DNA from: Actomonas aquatica
GTDB taxonomy: Bacteria; Verrucomicrobiota; Verrucomicrobiia; Opitutales; Opitutaceae
Direction of reading: 5' to 3'
Assembly: GCF_019679435.2 (NCBI RefSeq)
Contig: NZ_CP139781.1
Location: 930,001 to 994,000, forward strand
DNA: 64,000 bases
Within the stretch, counting starts at the first letter, position 1. Every line of letters starts with the position of its first letter. Of the stretch, positions 9,629 to 19,161 are shown piece by piece. The notes below the pieces were generated by a model. It was given only the letters and a program-made list of their open reading frames with translations, had not been told where the DNA came from and ran no database searches. The translations under genes and the position numbers were made by a program.

Positions 9629-10726
9629 TCAGCCGCGCTCCTCAACATTCACCCGATCGCCATCCCGATAGAGATCGAGTTCTTCCGTGATCACGAGCTC
9701 GCCCGGGCTGATACCGCTGACGATTTCGACTTCGTTGAGACTCTCGTAACCGGCTTCCACCGAGCGGATTTCTACGACGCCGTCACTCACGACCATAACC
9801 TTATCGCCGATCAGGGCACGTCGCGGGATGAGGGTCGTGCCATCACGCTCGTTCGTGATGATACTGACCTCACCGGTCAGACCCGGGACCAACTGGTCGA
9901 GCGGGATATCGACGTTCAGATGAACGATGTAGCGCTGCGTCTCGGCATCAGCCGCCGGCAACACCTTGGAAACCGTCGCGTTAAATTGTTGGTTGCCGTA
10001 ACCGAGCAAGCGCACGGAAGCGCGTTGGCCCAGAGCGATGTTGGAGAAGTTCTCCTCGCTGATGCGGGCCTCAACGGTGCGGCTGGTCGAGATGAGCAAG
10101 GCGATCGGCGAATTGGAACCGATCAGGTCACCCGGCCGGGCGTAGACTTCGGATACGACGCAATCAAACGGCGCCGTGATGCGCATCTTGGCCAGTTGGC
10201 GGCGACGCTGCGCGAGGGTATTGCGGTAGCTGGCGAGCAGGAGGTCGTTGTTCACCTCCTCGGTCTTCAGCTTGTTCTCGATCTGCTGCACCGCGCGCTC
10301 GCGCTTGCGATACTCAGATTGTGAGAAGTTACCCGAGTCCAAGAGGCGCTTGTCTTCTGCCAACCGTTCCTGCGCGGTCTCGAGTTCGAGAGCGATCGTC
10401 GATCCCAGTTCGATACGGGCCTTGGCGGCGTCATACTCCGTTTGGATGCGCTCGATCTCGAGCTCCAGATCGCTCGAATCGATCTGCACCAAAAAGTCGC
10501 CTTCCGCGAAGCTGGCTCCGGTATCGAGAGCAGAGTCCTGCACCCGGCCACCGACCTCAGATTTGAGCGCCATGTCGTATTCGGCCTGCACCGTAACACT
10601 TCCAGGCACCGACTGCAGCGCCTTGCCTTGCCACGCCGCGCGCACGGTGGCGGTCGGTCGATTCAACATGACAGCCGCGGCCACACCGGCCACGACCACT
10701 ACCAAAACAGCGATAAATTTTTTCAT
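9629..10726 (-). CDS. HlyD/MacA-family periplasmic adaptor protein
   Basis: A 365-residue membrane-fusion protein. It starts with a signal-anchor helix (residues 3-22), then a barrel-sandwich (lipoyl-like) half 'GSVTVQAEYDMALKSEVGGRV', a long alpha-helical hairpin (about 95-180, rich in E, R, Q) and the second lipoyl half 'ITAPFDCVVSEVYARPGDLI', followed by beta-barrel and membrane-proximal domains. Such adaptors bridge an inner-membrane pump to an outer-membrane TolC channel. The start codon overlaps the TolC-like gene's stop, and the LolC/E-type permease follows, so it is the middle part of one machine. Confidence 0.93.
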   Translation of the reverse strand: MKKFIAVLVVVVAGVAAAVMLNRPTATVRAAWQGKALQSVPGSVTVQAEYDMALKSEVGGRVQDSALDTGASFAEGDFLVQIDSSDLELEIERIQTEYDAAKARIELGSTIALELETAQERLAEDKRLLDSGNFSQSEYRKRERAVQQIENKLKTEEVNNDLLLASYRNTLAQRRRQLAKMRITAPFDCVVSEVYARPGDLIGSNSPIALLISTSRTVEARISEENFSNIALGQRASVRLLGYGNQQFNATVSKVLPAADAETQRYIVHLNVDIPLDQLVPGLTGEVSIITNERDGTTLIPRRALIGDKVMVVSDGVVEIRSVEAGYESLNEVEIVSGISPGELVITEELDLYRDGDRVNVEERG

Positions 10727-12105
10727 CGGGAATTAGCCGGCAACAAATCCGCAGCCGGATCAGCATCCATCAGACTCAGGAAGTGGAACAAACGTTCCCA
10801 ATAACCCATGCGAGCCGTCATGGTTCCGCCCCACCGCTCGAGCAGATTGATGCGAGCCTGCGACAATTCGTTTTCCGAAGCCTCCCCTCGATCGAAACGC
10901 TGCTGCGTGTAGTTGAGGTGATTTCGCGCAATTACCAACTCTTCGTCTTCGACTGAGACCTCCATCGAGCGGTAGTCGAGCTGCCGTTCGAGGCTGTCGA
11001 TATCGTCAAAAATCCGGTTCTTGGTCGACTCGTAGTTCACCTCGGCAGCGCGCATGCGATTGAGCGACGCACGCACCGCACCACGGCTGGCGAATCCGTC
11101 CCAGATCGTCCAATACACGCCGATACCCGCGTAGAGGGATTGGTATTCGTAGCGGTTACCAATGTTGGCCGAATAGCTCTGCTCGTCCTGAGTCAGGCCC
11201 GCGATGGCGTTGACGCGAGGGCGCAGGCTCATCTTGGCGTTTTTGAGCTCCTTCTGCTTGATTTCCAGTTCTTTGAGCTGGATCTGGAGATCGAGATTGG
11301 TCGGATCGGCCATGCTCTTGAACCGCAAGGCGAGGCTTTCGATCGCCGCGGCATCATCCTCCGTATTGAGCTCGGGAAACTCGTCGGCGATGTCGTCATC
11401 GGTGATCAAGTCCACGCCCACCATGCGGCTGAACATCGATTTCGCGACCATGTAGCCATCCTCCTGATACCGCACGCCCACCAGAGATCGTTTGTGAGAT
11501 TGGCGCTGGGCCTGAAGTTCACCCTCTGAAAGCGTATTGAGGCGTCGCTTTTCCTCCGCATCGGCCAGCTTCTCGTCCACCAACTGCATGCTGAAGCGGT
11601 AACGCTCGACCACTTTTTTCTGGATCATGAGCTCGAGGTATTTTCTCCGGATTTCGTTTACCATGGTCAGCATCGCCTGGCGAGTGCGGCCGGCCTCGAT
11701 ATCGCGGCGAATCTTCGCATTTTGGATGTTACGGGAGATCACCCCCCAGTGGTAAATCGGCTGCGACATCGAGACGCGGTAGTAGACCTTGTCCGCCGTT
11801 TGCGGCTCCGAGAAATCGCCCCGGTCTTCTTCGGAACGGACCATGTCCGCCGAAGCGCTGAGGTTGGGTAGACGGGCTGACTTGGCGGTCAGCAGGTCGG
11901 CGTCGGCAACCGCCTCGTCGAAGCCACGCACGATCGCTCGCGGGGATTGCCGCAGGGCGTGGTCGATAAATTCCCGCAACTGCGGCAGGGAGTCTTCCGG
12001 CATTTCGAGCGCCGGTTGAGCCGAAGCGCTGATTCCGAGGCTGAGGGCACCCAACACGGCACCGACAAAGTAGCGTCCAAAGGAACGGCAGGAGGAGAAC
12101 AACAT
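10723..12105 (-). CDS. TolC-family outer membrane efflux protein
   Basis: A 460-residue outer-membrane channel subunit. The ATG at 12105 is chosen because it gives a signal peptide ('FVGAVLGALSLGISASAQP', cleavage after ASA) directly before the mature N-terminus; an ORF extending to 12237 adds residues with no secretory character and would run into the opposite promoter region. Two outer-membrane-factor repeats are visible as long Glu/Arg/Leu-rich helices with internal symmetry, and 'SASADMVRSEEDRGDFSEP' resembles the first beta-strand region. It is the first gene of the four-gene tripartite exporter operon (TolC, HlyD, permease, ATPase) and is divergent from wzm. Confidence 0.92.
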   Translation of the reverse strand: MLFSSCRSFGRYFVGAVLGALSLGISASAQPALEMPEDSLPQLREFIDHALRQSPRAIVRGFDEAVADADLLTAKSARLPNLSASADMVRSEEDRGDFSEPQTADKVYYRVSMSQPIYHWGVISRNIQNAKIRRDIEAGRTRQAMLTMVNEIRRKYLELMIQKKVVERYRFSMQLVDEKLADAEEKRRLNTLSEGELQAQRQSHKRSLVGVRYQEDGYMVAKSMFSRMVGVDLITDDDIADEFPELNTEDDAAAIESLALRFKSMADPTNLDLQIQLKELEIKQKELKNAKMSLRPRVNAIAGLTQDEQSYSANIGNRYEYQSLYAGIGVYWTIWDGFASRGAVRASLNRMRAAEVNYESTKNRIFDDIDSLERQLDYRSMEVSVEDEELVIARNHLNYTQQRFDRGEASENELSQARINLLERWGGTMTARMGYWERLFHFLSLMDADPAADLLPANSR

Positions 12106-12289
12106 TGAAAGGGATCTGGTTTTGAATCGTGAGCCCCAGTGGGATTGCGAATTCGAACAGGGACAACGCCATAGCAGCGAGAGTGCATGCAAGCTCATTC
12201 TCGGTCCTACGACAGACTGCGGCGGGGCCTCCTCCATTGGGAAATTGTGCTTTACTCTTCAAAGCCCCTATTGGTTCGTCTTCCGGTTC
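12106..12289. promoter_or_regulatory. Divergent intergenic region between exporter operon and wzm
   Basis: This 184-bp spacer is the only non-coding DNA between the leftward TolC operon and the rightward wzm-wzt operon, so both promoters should lie here. I cannot point to convincing -35/-10 pairs, and no operator palindrome stands out. Confidence 0.5.
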
Positions 12290-13111
12290 ATGCCTGCCAC
12301 CACCCTCGCGTCCGCAAACCGGTTGCCCAGCCTGTGGCAATCCCGCGACCTGCTGTGGCAATTCACCCAGCGTTCCATCGAGCTGCGTCATCGCGGCAGT
12401 CACCTCGGCTTGGCGTGGTCGTTTGTCCAACCGCTCCTCATGCTCGGCCTCTATGTGGTCGTGTTTGGGTTCATTTTTGATGGCACCTTCGGCGTCCTGC
12501 CCGACGAGTCCCGCGTCGACTACGCCCTCGGCATTTTCCTCGGCCTTACCCTCTTTCATTTCATCGCCGAGACCTTCTCGGTCGCTCCGACCGTGATCGT
12601 CGGAAACCCCAATTTCGTGAAGAAGGTCGTCTTCCCGCTCGGCATCCTGCCGGCGTCCACCGTAGGCACCGCCGCCTTTCACCTGCTCATCAGCTTGGGC
12701 CTCGTTTTCATCGGCGTCATTTTCTTCGGCGAGGGCCTGAGCTGGAGCGCACTGTGGCTGCCGTTGATCCTAATCCCCATCATTTTCCTCGCCCTGGGCG
12801 TCACCTATGCGGTCTCGGCCTTGGGCGTATTCTGGCGCGACCTCCAACAGCTCACCCAGTTCACAACGCTCGCACTCATGTATGCCAGCGCCATCTTCTT
12901 CCCGGCTTCCAAGGTGCCGCCGTCGATCTGGATGTTCCTGCGCTTCAACCCGCTGCTGTTGGCCATCGAACTCTCCCGCGACGTGCTCCTGTGGCACCGC
13001 CCGCTCAATTGGCACCATCTCGTTTACCTTTGGTTCGCCAGCCTGCTGACCTTCTTCATCGGCCGTTGGGTCTTTGAACGACTCCGCCCGGCATTTGCCG
13101 ATGTGCTCTGA
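12290..13111 (+). CDS. wzm: Wzm, polysaccharide ABC-2 type permease
   Basis: A 273-residue inner-membrane protein with six predicted helices, the channel half of an ABC exporter for O-polysaccharide or similar undecaprenyl-linked glycan. 'LLWQFTQRSIELRHRGSHLG' is the amphipathic interface helix and 'LGLAWSFVQPLLMLGLYVVV' the first membrane segment, both signature features of the Wzm/TagG/KpsM group; the later 'ALGVFWRDLQQLTQFTTLAL' and 'FNPLLLAIELSRDVLLW' are also family hallmarks. The ATG at 12290 is preferred because earlier in-frame residues are not membrane-like and overlap the divergent promoter. It is followed after 7 bp by its ATPase. Confidence 0.95.
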   Translation: MPATTLASANRLPSLWQSRDLLWQFTQRSIELRHRGSHLGLAWSFVQPLLMLGLYVVVFGFIFDGTFGVLPDESRVDYALGIFLGLTLFHFIAETFSVAPTVIVGNPNFVKKVVFPLGILPASTVGTAAFHLLISLGLVFIGVIFFGEGLSWSALWLPLILIPIIFLALGVTYAVSALGVFWRDLQQLTQFTTLALMYASAIFFPASKVPPSIWMFLRFNPLLLAIELSRDVLLWHRPLNWHHLVYLWFASLLTFFIGRWVFERLRPAFADVL

Positions 13112-13118
13112 TTCCCCC

Positions 13119-14609
13119 ATGAGCGAAGCCCCATTGGTCATCGCCGCCCACGGCATCGGCAAAGCCTACCGCATCTGGGAATCTCCCGGTGCCCGCCTCT
13201 CCGCCGCCTTCTGGCAGGGACTAGATCGGCGCATCCCCGGCCAAAACGGCCCCCTCAATCGCGCTCTGGCCGAACGCGCTCGCCGCGGGTTTCGCGACTT
13301 CCACGCCTTGCAGGATATCGAGCTCGAAGTGCGCCGCGGTGAGAGCGTCGGCATTATCGGCCGCAATGGTTCCGGCAAATCCACCCTGCTTCAAATCATC
13401 GCCGGCACCCTCCGCCCCTCGACCGGCGATGTGGCCGTGCAAGGTCGTGTCGCCGCCCAACTCGAGCTCGGCGCGGGCTTCAACCCGGAGTTCTCCGGTC
13501 GCGAAAACGTCTACCTCTACGGTGCAGTGCTCGGTCTCGATCGAGCCGCCATGGATGCCAAATTTGATGAGGTCGCGTCCTTCGCCGATATCGGCGAATT
13601 TTTGGAGGAACCGGTAAAAACCTACTCCAGCGGCATGATGACCCGGCTCGCGTTTGCCGTGAGCACCTGCGTCGAACCCGAAGTGCTCATTATCGACGAA
13701 GCACTCAGCGTGGGCGACGCACCCTTCCAGGCGAAGTGCTTCCGCCGCCTGCGCAAACTCATCGATGAAGGAGTGAGCCTACTGTTCGTGTCCCACGACC
13801 TCGCCACGGTCCGTTCCGTCTGCTCGCGTGCCCTCTGGCTCAAGGACGGTCGCACCGCCGCGTGGGGCGACGCCAAGACGGTTTGCCGCGAATACGAAAA
13901 GTTCTGTTGGCGCGAACAGGGGATCAACTTCGACGACGACGGCCCCTCCGGCGGCTCCGCCAAAGCCCAGATCCTCGCCGGCGCGAAGTCGGACGGCGAA
14001 TCCACAGACGAGGAGCCCGTCGGAGATGCGGAGGAGGCCGCGCCCGCCCTCTCCCCCATCGATAAACTGCTCGATTCGGCCGCAGCCGATTTCGCCCAAC
14101 GCGCCTCCGAAGCCGGTCGGGTCGGCACCGGCGTCGCCCGCTTCGACAGCTGCGTGCTCACGGCCACGAACGGTGAGTTGATTCAGCGCGTCGATTTCGA
14201 GCAGGAGGCGGTCTTCCACACCCGGATCACCGCGCGAGAAGCCATCGATTCGGACATCGTGATCGGACTCGCGATTTTTAACGTCAAAGGCGAGCGCATC
14301 GCCGGCGTGCAAAACGTCCACGAGGAATTGCGCCTCAAACTCGCAGCTGGCGAGAGCACCTACGCGTCGGTGCAAATGCGTTTCCCTTTCACCCACGAAA
14401 AATACGCCGCCCGTCTCACCTTGATGGGCTTTCAAGACGGCGATCGCACCGTCAACGGCATCTACGACTTCAATCGCAGCATCATCTTTGATCAGGTGAC
14501 CGACGCGTTGTTTTTTGAAGTGCAGCTCCACGCTCCCTTCCCGATTGGCCCCGCCGTGTGCTTGCCCGCTCACATCACGCTGAGCTCAACCCCGCCCGCC
14601 TTGTCATGA
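13119..14609 (+). CDS. wzt: Wzt, polysaccharide ABC transporter ATPase with C-terminal glycan-binding domain
   Basis: A 496-residue ATPase of the O-antigen exporter. The nucleotide-binding domain (about 1-270) has Walker A 'GRNGSGKST' at about 81-89, signature 'YSSGMMTRLAFA', Walker B 'VLIIDEALSVGD' and H-loop 'FVSHD'. A linker rich in Glu/Ser/Ala leads to a C-terminal beta-sandwich (about 340-496) of the Wzt_C type ('GVARFDSCVLTATNGELI', 'ITAREAIDSDIVIGLAIFN'). In E. coli O8/O9a this domain recognises the modified non-reducing end of the finished chain, so its presence predicts a terminal-cap signal, and the next gene is a candidate capping enzyme. An alternative ATG at 13101 overlaps wzm; 13119 matches the family start better. 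Confidence 0.95.
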   Translation: MSEAPLVIAAHGIGKAYRIWESPGARLSAAFWQGLDRRIPGQNGPLNRALAERARRGFRDFHALQDIELEVRRGESVGIIGRNGSGKSTLLQIIAGTLRPSTGDVAVQGRVAAQLELGAGFNPEFSGRENVYLYGAVLGLDRAAMDAKFDEVASFADIGEFLEEPVKTYSSGMMTRLAFAVSTCVEPEVLIIDEALSVGDAPFQAKCFRRLRKLIDEGVSLLFVSHDLATVRSVCSRALWLKDGRTAAWGDAKTVCREYEKFCWREQGINFDDDGPSGGSAKAQILAGAKSDGESTDEEPVGDAEEAAPALSPIDKLLDSAAADFAQRASEAGRVGTGVARFDSCVLTATNGELIQRVDFEQEAVFHTRITAREAIDSDIVIGLAIFNVKGERIAGVQNVHEELRLKLAAGESTYASVQMRFPFTHEKYAARLTLMGFQDGDRTVNGIYDFNRSIIFDQVTDALFFEVQLHAPFPIGPAVCLPAHITLSSTPPALS

Positions 14610-17098
14610 GCATTGGCCCCTCTCGCCCAGATTACGGTCCAGCGCTGCACGCGATGATCGCGCGGATCGATGCCGAGCTGGGTTCTCCGGCTCAGCCCAG
14701 TCGCCAACTCACCACGGCCCCGGCCGCTCCCACGTCTCGTTCTTGGCGCCAGCTTGAAGAAGCGGCCGAGCGCTTCGCCGCCGCCTGGACCTCGCGGCGC
14801 GATGGCTTGGGCTCTTTCAAGCGTATCGGACGTGCCACCATCGAGGCCGACAACACCGTCGTCGCCACCACCAAACCGTGGGAGTTCCAAGGCTGGCTCC
14901 CCTTCGCTTCCCGCCGCGTTTTGCGACTCAACGGAGCATTGGCCGAGGTTGAATTGGAGGTCACCCAAGGTGAAGTGGGCATCGCGATCCTGGCGGACGA
15001 CGGCTCCCAATTTGTCGGCAAACGCTACGTCGCCACTGTCGGTCGCCACCAGCTGCAGCTGCCGATCCGCAGCGACGAGGTGAAAGGCATCGTTTTTTGC
15101 AGCACGGATGCCGTCGAGACGCCGGCGCGTTTTTGCATCCGACGCACCGCCCTCCTCAAGATCGATCCGGAATCACCCGCCGCCCAGCACTTGCGGGAAC
15201 AGTTTCTGGCCGCCGGCAATCCACCGCCCGAAACGGATGACCCCGACGCGGTTCCGGCGACCGTGCCGCTGGTGCTCTTCCATCTCCTCGGTCAGGGCAA
15301 ACTGCACGCCGTGCGTGCCCTGCTTCACGCGGCGCGCCAACTTACTGGCGACACGCCCGCTTGGTTCCCGGCCCGACTCAGCGAATTGTTGCAACAATTC
15401 GACGGCCTCAAAGATCGCGGCGACCAGCCGACTGCGGTCCCGCCCGCCACCACCACGCCCACGCCTTCGACTTCCCCCGAACCAACCGAGCGAGCCGCCG
15501 CAGAGCTACTCGCCCTGCGTCACCTCACGACCGGGGCAGACCTCGTTCCACTCCAGCTCGAGTTGCTGGAATTCGGCTTCACTTTGGACCTCATCGGCAG
15601 CGTCCACGCCAAACCGCTGCAGTTCACTTGGCAGCGTCAGGCGCTCGCCTCGACCCTCGTGCCCCGCGGTCTGCTCGCGTCGTTGCTGGCCGTCATTGGT
15701 GACCGCCTCCGCGGCGACCTCCAATCGCTGCGCGTCGAAGCTTCGACCACGACCACCGGCACCGAACTCTGGCTGCACAGCGATCTTGCCCACGGCGACC
15801 TCCAGTATCGCGACTTCACCGGCAATGCCGCCGCACTGCACCACCACCTCAACGATCCCCGCTGCGCCTCCCCGCGCCTGGAACACCGCTTGGGTGAGGA
15901 AAACGCCATCGGCCTGATCTGGCCGGATACCAACGAAGAGGCCGACCTCCCCGATCTGAGTTGGACCGCAGGAGACGATGTTGCTGCGACCACGCAACTT
16001 TACATCGGGCAAAACGGCGGCGAGATCCGGCGACGCGGCGGCCTCTGCTACAAACTCTCGCCCACCGAATCCACCAAGCCCAACGACTTGGTCGACGAAG
16101 CGAAACTGTCCCGCCAACTCGCGGAACTCGATTTTGTGGTCCCGGTGCTCAGCGCGCATCGCTGGCCCGAGGGTTCGGCCATGTCCTATCCCTTCCAAGC
16201 GGGCACCACCTTGGCCCAGGCAGCCTTGGACGCCACTCCCGCCCCCGTCGACCAACCTGCCATCATTCGTCAGGTCACCGACGCCTTGGTGGAGCTCAAC
16301 CAGCGAGGTATCCAGCACCGCGACGTTCGCGCCGAAAACATCCTGCTGCGTCCCGACGGCACGATCGTGGTGCTCGACTTCGACCAAGCCCGCCCCCACG
16401 CGGACGCTGACGACTTCGGCAACGAATGGGATGCCGAGGCGGTGTGCGCTGGCTTTGGCGGTATGCTGCGACAACTGCACTGGGAGCGCGACTATCTCGC
16501 CACCGCCGGCCAACTCGGTTTCGCGTGGGAACTCGGCCGTCACTCCGCCGCCAATTCCCCCGGCAAACACGCCTGCTACTACGCTTGGCGCTGGGGTCCC
16601 CTTGCCCTCGAGGGTGAGCGCCCGTGGTCGCTGCGCTGGCAGCTGTTGCGCCCGGCTTTCCGCCGCGAAGGCGTGGCCCCTGGACGCTTTCTCGAGCTTG
16701 GTGCCAATCTCGGCCTGCTCTCCACCTATGCTTCGTTGGAAGGCTGGGAAGCCCGCGGCATCGAGCGTGATGGGGTCGCCGTCACCGCCGCCCAGCGCAT
16801 CGCCGCCACCCTCGGCGCGTCCTCCCAATTCTCCCGCGGTGACCTTACCTCGCCGGCCCTTTTCGCGGACCTCGACGACACCTACGACATGGTTTCGGCC
16901 CTTTCAGTCGTGCACTGGCTACCCGACCCTGCCCCGGTCGAGGCCTTCCTCCGCCGTCAGCCCCGCCTTCTCTTCGAAGGCCATCGCGCCATTGCCGACG
17001 AAGAAGCTTACCTTCACGAATTGGGCTTCGAAACCGTTAGCCTCCTCGGTTATTCGGAAAGATTACGTCCGATTCTACTAGCGACTCGCGCGTCCTGA
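14606..17098 (+). CDS. Kinase-like plus methyltransferase protein, WbdD-like with reversed domain order
   Basis: An 830-residue protein whose ATG overlaps the wzt stop. Residues 1-~260 form an unrecognised N-terminal part containing a predicted beta-sandwich; a Pro/Thr-rich linker follows near 290, then a region of unknown fold to about 460. From about 475 to 640 there is a protein-kinase-like fold: candidate Lys483 in 'GLCYKLS', catalytic 'HRD' at 571-573 with the downstream Asn in 'HRDVRAEN', and 'DFD' at 591-593 replacing DFG. The C-terminal ~150 residues are a class I SAM methyltransferase ('LELGANLG' at 696-703, 'DMVSALSVVHWL'). WbdD of E. coli O8/O9a caps O-antigen by phosphorylation and methylation and is encoded with Wzm/Wzt, but has methyltransferase first, kinase second, then a coiled coil. 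A chain-terminating role here is inferred from this content and position. Confidence 0.75.
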   Translation: MSIGPSRPDYGPALHAMIARIDAELGSPAQPSRQLTTAPAAPTSRSWRQLEEAAERFAAAWTSRRDGLGSFKRIGRATIEADNTVVATTKPWEFQGWLPFASRRVLRLNGALAEVELEVTQGEVGIAILADDGSQFVGKRYVATVGRHQLQLPIRSDEVKGIVFCSTDAVETPARFCIRRTALLKIDPESPAAQHLREQFLAAGNPPPETDDPDAVPATVPLVLFHLLGQGKLHAVRALLHAARQLTGDTPAWFPARLSELLQQFDGLKDRGDQPTAVPPATTTPTPSTSPEPTERAAAELLALRHLTTGADLVPLQLELLEFGFTLDLIGSVHAKPLQFTWQRQALASTLVPRGLLASLLAVIGDRLRGDLQSLRVEASTTTTGTELWLHSDLAHGDLQYRDFTGNAAALHHHLNDPRCASPRLEHRLGEENAIGLIWPDTNEEADLPDLSWTAGDDVAATTQLYIGQNGGEIRRRGGLCYKLSPTESTKPNDLVDEAKLSRQLAELDFVVPVLSAHRWPEGSAMSYPFQAGTTLAQAALDATPAPVDQPAIIRQVTDALVELNQRGIQHRDVRAENILLRPDGTIVVLDFDQARPHADADDFGNEWDAEAVCAGFGGMLRQLHWERDYLATAGQLGFAWELGRHSAANSPGKHACYYAWRWGPLALEGERPWSLRWQLLRPAFRREGVAPGRFLELGANLGLLSTYASLEGWEARGIERDGVAVTAAQRIAATLGASSQFSRGDLTSPALFADLDDTYDMVSALSVVHWLPDPAPVEAFLRRQPRLLFEGHRAIADEEAYLHELGFETVSLLGYSERLRPILLATRAS

Positions 17099-17116
17099 AC
17101 TGTCTCCTTTTCCACC

Positions 17117-19111
17117 GTGCCTGCCTCCTCCGATTTCGGCTTCCTTCGCATCGCCACCGTCTGCCCTGAGCTACGCGTGGCCGATGTCGTGTTCAACCTC
17201 GACCAACACCACCGCTGCCTCGCCCAGGCCGCCGCCGCCGGTGCCCGCCTCGTCCTCTTCCCCGAACTGAGTCTCACCGGCTACACCTGTGGCGATCTCT
17301 TCGCCCAGCAACTGCTCCGCACCACCGCCCGCGAAGCCCTCTGTGCTTTGGCCGAAGCCACTGCCGAGATCCCCGCCTTTGCTTTGGTTGGCCTCCCCTT
17401 TCTGGTCGACGACCGCCTCTACAACTGCGCCGCCCTTATCGGCGACGGTCGCGTCCTCGGACTCGTGCCCAAGACCTTCCTGCCCAACACGCAGGAGTAT
17501 TACGAGCAACGTTGGTTCACCAGCGCCGAGCGCCTGCGCGTCGACACCGTCGAGCTCGCCGACGACTATGTGGCGATTTCGCCTTCGCTGCTCTTCAACG
17601 ACATCACCACCGGTGCCTGCATCGGCATCGAGATTTGCGAGGACCTTTGGACTGCCAGCCCGCCCAGTGGCCAGCTGGCTCTCGCCGGCGCCAATCTCAT
17701 CCTCAACCCCTCCGCCAGCGACGAACTCCTCGGCAAGGCCCCCTACCGCCGCGACTTGGTCAAACAACAGTCTGCGCGCTGCCTCGCCGCTTACGCTTAC
17801 GCCAGCTCGGGTCCCGGTGAGTCCTCGACCGATGTCGTGTTCTCCGGCCACTGCCTCATCGCCGAAAACGGCGCCCTGTTGAGCGAGTCGAAACGCTTCC
17901 AGTTCGAGTCCCAGATCCAATGCGCGGACATCGACATCCAGCGTCTCTCTCACGAGCGCATCATCAATAGCTCCTATTCGAGCGCAGTCGCGACCCTCAC
18001 GCCGGATCGCATCAAAATTGCCCTGCCCGAGGCAAAAACGCCGACGAAGAAGCAACCGCAGGCCCCGTTGGGCACCCTTCGCCCGAACCCCGCGCGCCCC
18101 TTTGTCCCGTCCGATTCCGCCATCCGCGCCGACGCCTGCCGCGAGATCTTCGCCATCCAGTCCACCGGCCTCGCCAAACGCCTGCGCCACACCGGCGCGC
18201 GCAAAGTCGTGATCGGCATCTCCGGCGGACTCGATTCCACCCTCGCCCTCCTGGTGACGGCACACGCCTTCGACCTGCTCGGACTCGACCGCGCCGGCAT
18301 CATCGCGCCCACCATGCCGGGCTTTGGCACCACCAAACGCACCCGCGGCAATGCCGAAAAACTCGTCGAGCAACTCGGCGCCACCCTGCGCATCATCCCC
18401 ATCGGCGACAGCGTGATGCAGCACTTCAGCGACATCGGACACAACCCGGAGTCACACGATGTGACTTACGAGAACGCCCAGGCTCGCGAGCGCACCCAAA
18501 TCCTCATGGACGTGGCCAACCAGGTGGGCGGATTTGTCGTCGGCACCGGTGACCTGTCCGAATCCGCCCTCGGCTGGTGCACCTTCAATGGCGACCACAT
18601 GTCGATGTATCACGTGAACGCCAGCGTTCCGAAAACCCTCGTGCGTTACCTCATCGACTGGGCCGCCGAAGCCGAGTTTTCCGGCGCCACCACCGCCGTG
18701 CTGCACGACATCGCTGACACCCCGATCAGCCCAGAACTGCTGCCGATGGGCGCAAATGACGAGATCTTGCAACAGACCGAGGACGTCGTCGGTCCCTACG
18801 AACTGCACGACTTTTTCCTCTTCCACTTCCTCCGCCACGGCGCCCCGCCGGCCAAAATCCTCTACCTGGCCGAGCTCGCATTCGGGAAACGCTACTCCCG
18901 CGCCGTGCTGCTCAAGTGGCTCGAAACCTTTGCCCGACGCTTCTTTGCCCAACAGTTTAAGCGCTCGGCCATGCCGGACGGCCCCAAGGTCGGCTCGGTC
19001 GCCCTCTCCCCGCGCGGCGACTGGCGCATGCCCTCCGATGCCTCCAGCGCCACCTGGCTCGCGGAGATCGAATCGCTTAAGCCGGCAAAATCTCGCGCAA
19101 AGCGCCGTTGA
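17117..19111 (+). CDS. nadE: NadE, glutamine-dependent NAD+ synthetase
   Basis: A 664-residue two-domain enzyme that makes NAD+ from nicotinic acid adenine dinucleotide, using ammonia released from glutamine. The N-terminal nitrilase-type glutaminase has the full triad Glu50 ('FPELSLTGY'), Lys119 ('VPKTFLPN') and Cys174 ('IEICEDLW'). The synthetase domain has the PP-loop 'SGGLDST' beginning at residue 369, '[12 protein letters not shown]' and the '[18 protein letters not shown]' segment of the NadE family. The start is GTG at 17117. It follows the kinase-methyltransferase gene after 18 bp, so it may share that transcript, although its role is housekeeping. Confidence 0.96.
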   Translation: MPASSDFGFLRIATVCPELRVADVVFNLDQHHRCLAQAAAAGARLVLFPELSLTGYTCGDLFAQQLLRTTAREALCALAEATAEIPAFALVGLPFLVDDRLYNCAALIGDGRVLGLVPKTFLPNTQEYYEQRWFTSAERLRVDTVELADDYVAISPSLLFNDITTGACIGIEICEDLWTASPPSGQLALAGANLILNPSASDELLGKAPYRRDLVKQQSARCLAAYAYASSGPGESSTDVVFSGHCLIAENGALLSESKRFQFESQIQCADIDIQRLSHERIINSSYSSAVATLTPDRIKIALPEAKTPTKKQPQAPLGTLRPNPARPFVPSDSAIRADACREIFAIQSTGLAKRLRHTGARKVVIGISGGLDSTLALLVTAHAFDLLGLDRAGIIAPTMPGFGTTKRTRGNAEKLVEQLGATLRIIPIGDSVMQHFSDIGHNPESHDVTYENAQARERTQILMDVANQVGGFVVGTGDLSESALGWCTFNGDHMSMYHVNASVPKTLVRYLIDWAAEAEFSGATTAVLHDIADTPISPELLPMGANDEILQQTEDVVGPYELHDFFLFHFLRHGAPPAKILYLAELAFGKRYSRAVLLKWLETFARRFFAQQFKRSAMPDGPKVGSVALSPRGDWRMPSDASSATWLAEIESLKPAKSRAKRR

Positions 19112-19125
19112 CTCGCCCCGCAGTC

Positions 19126-19154
19126 ATTCGCTGTGCTCGCTAGTTTCTTATAAA
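19126..19154 (+). promoter_or_regulatory. Possible promoter upstream of the GME-like gene
   Basis: A 'TATAAA' at 19149-19154 lies just upstream of the ATG at 19162, in the 50-bp gap after nadE. A -35 match 17 bp upstream is poor, so this is only a candidate; if it is used, the mRNA would have almost no leader. Confidence 0.25.
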
Positions 19155-19161
19155 ACGACCC

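Noticed and set aside
15506-16828. 440-residue minus-strand ORF inside the kinase-methyltransferase gene
   Set aside because: Antisense ORFs arise easily in G/C-rich genes; the plus strand carries clear kinase and methyltransferase motifs and this frame shows none.
17171-18442. 423-residue minus-strand ORF opposite nadE
   Set aside because: It is Gly/Asp/Glu/Val-rich antisense of NadE, which has all catalytic residues in its own frame.
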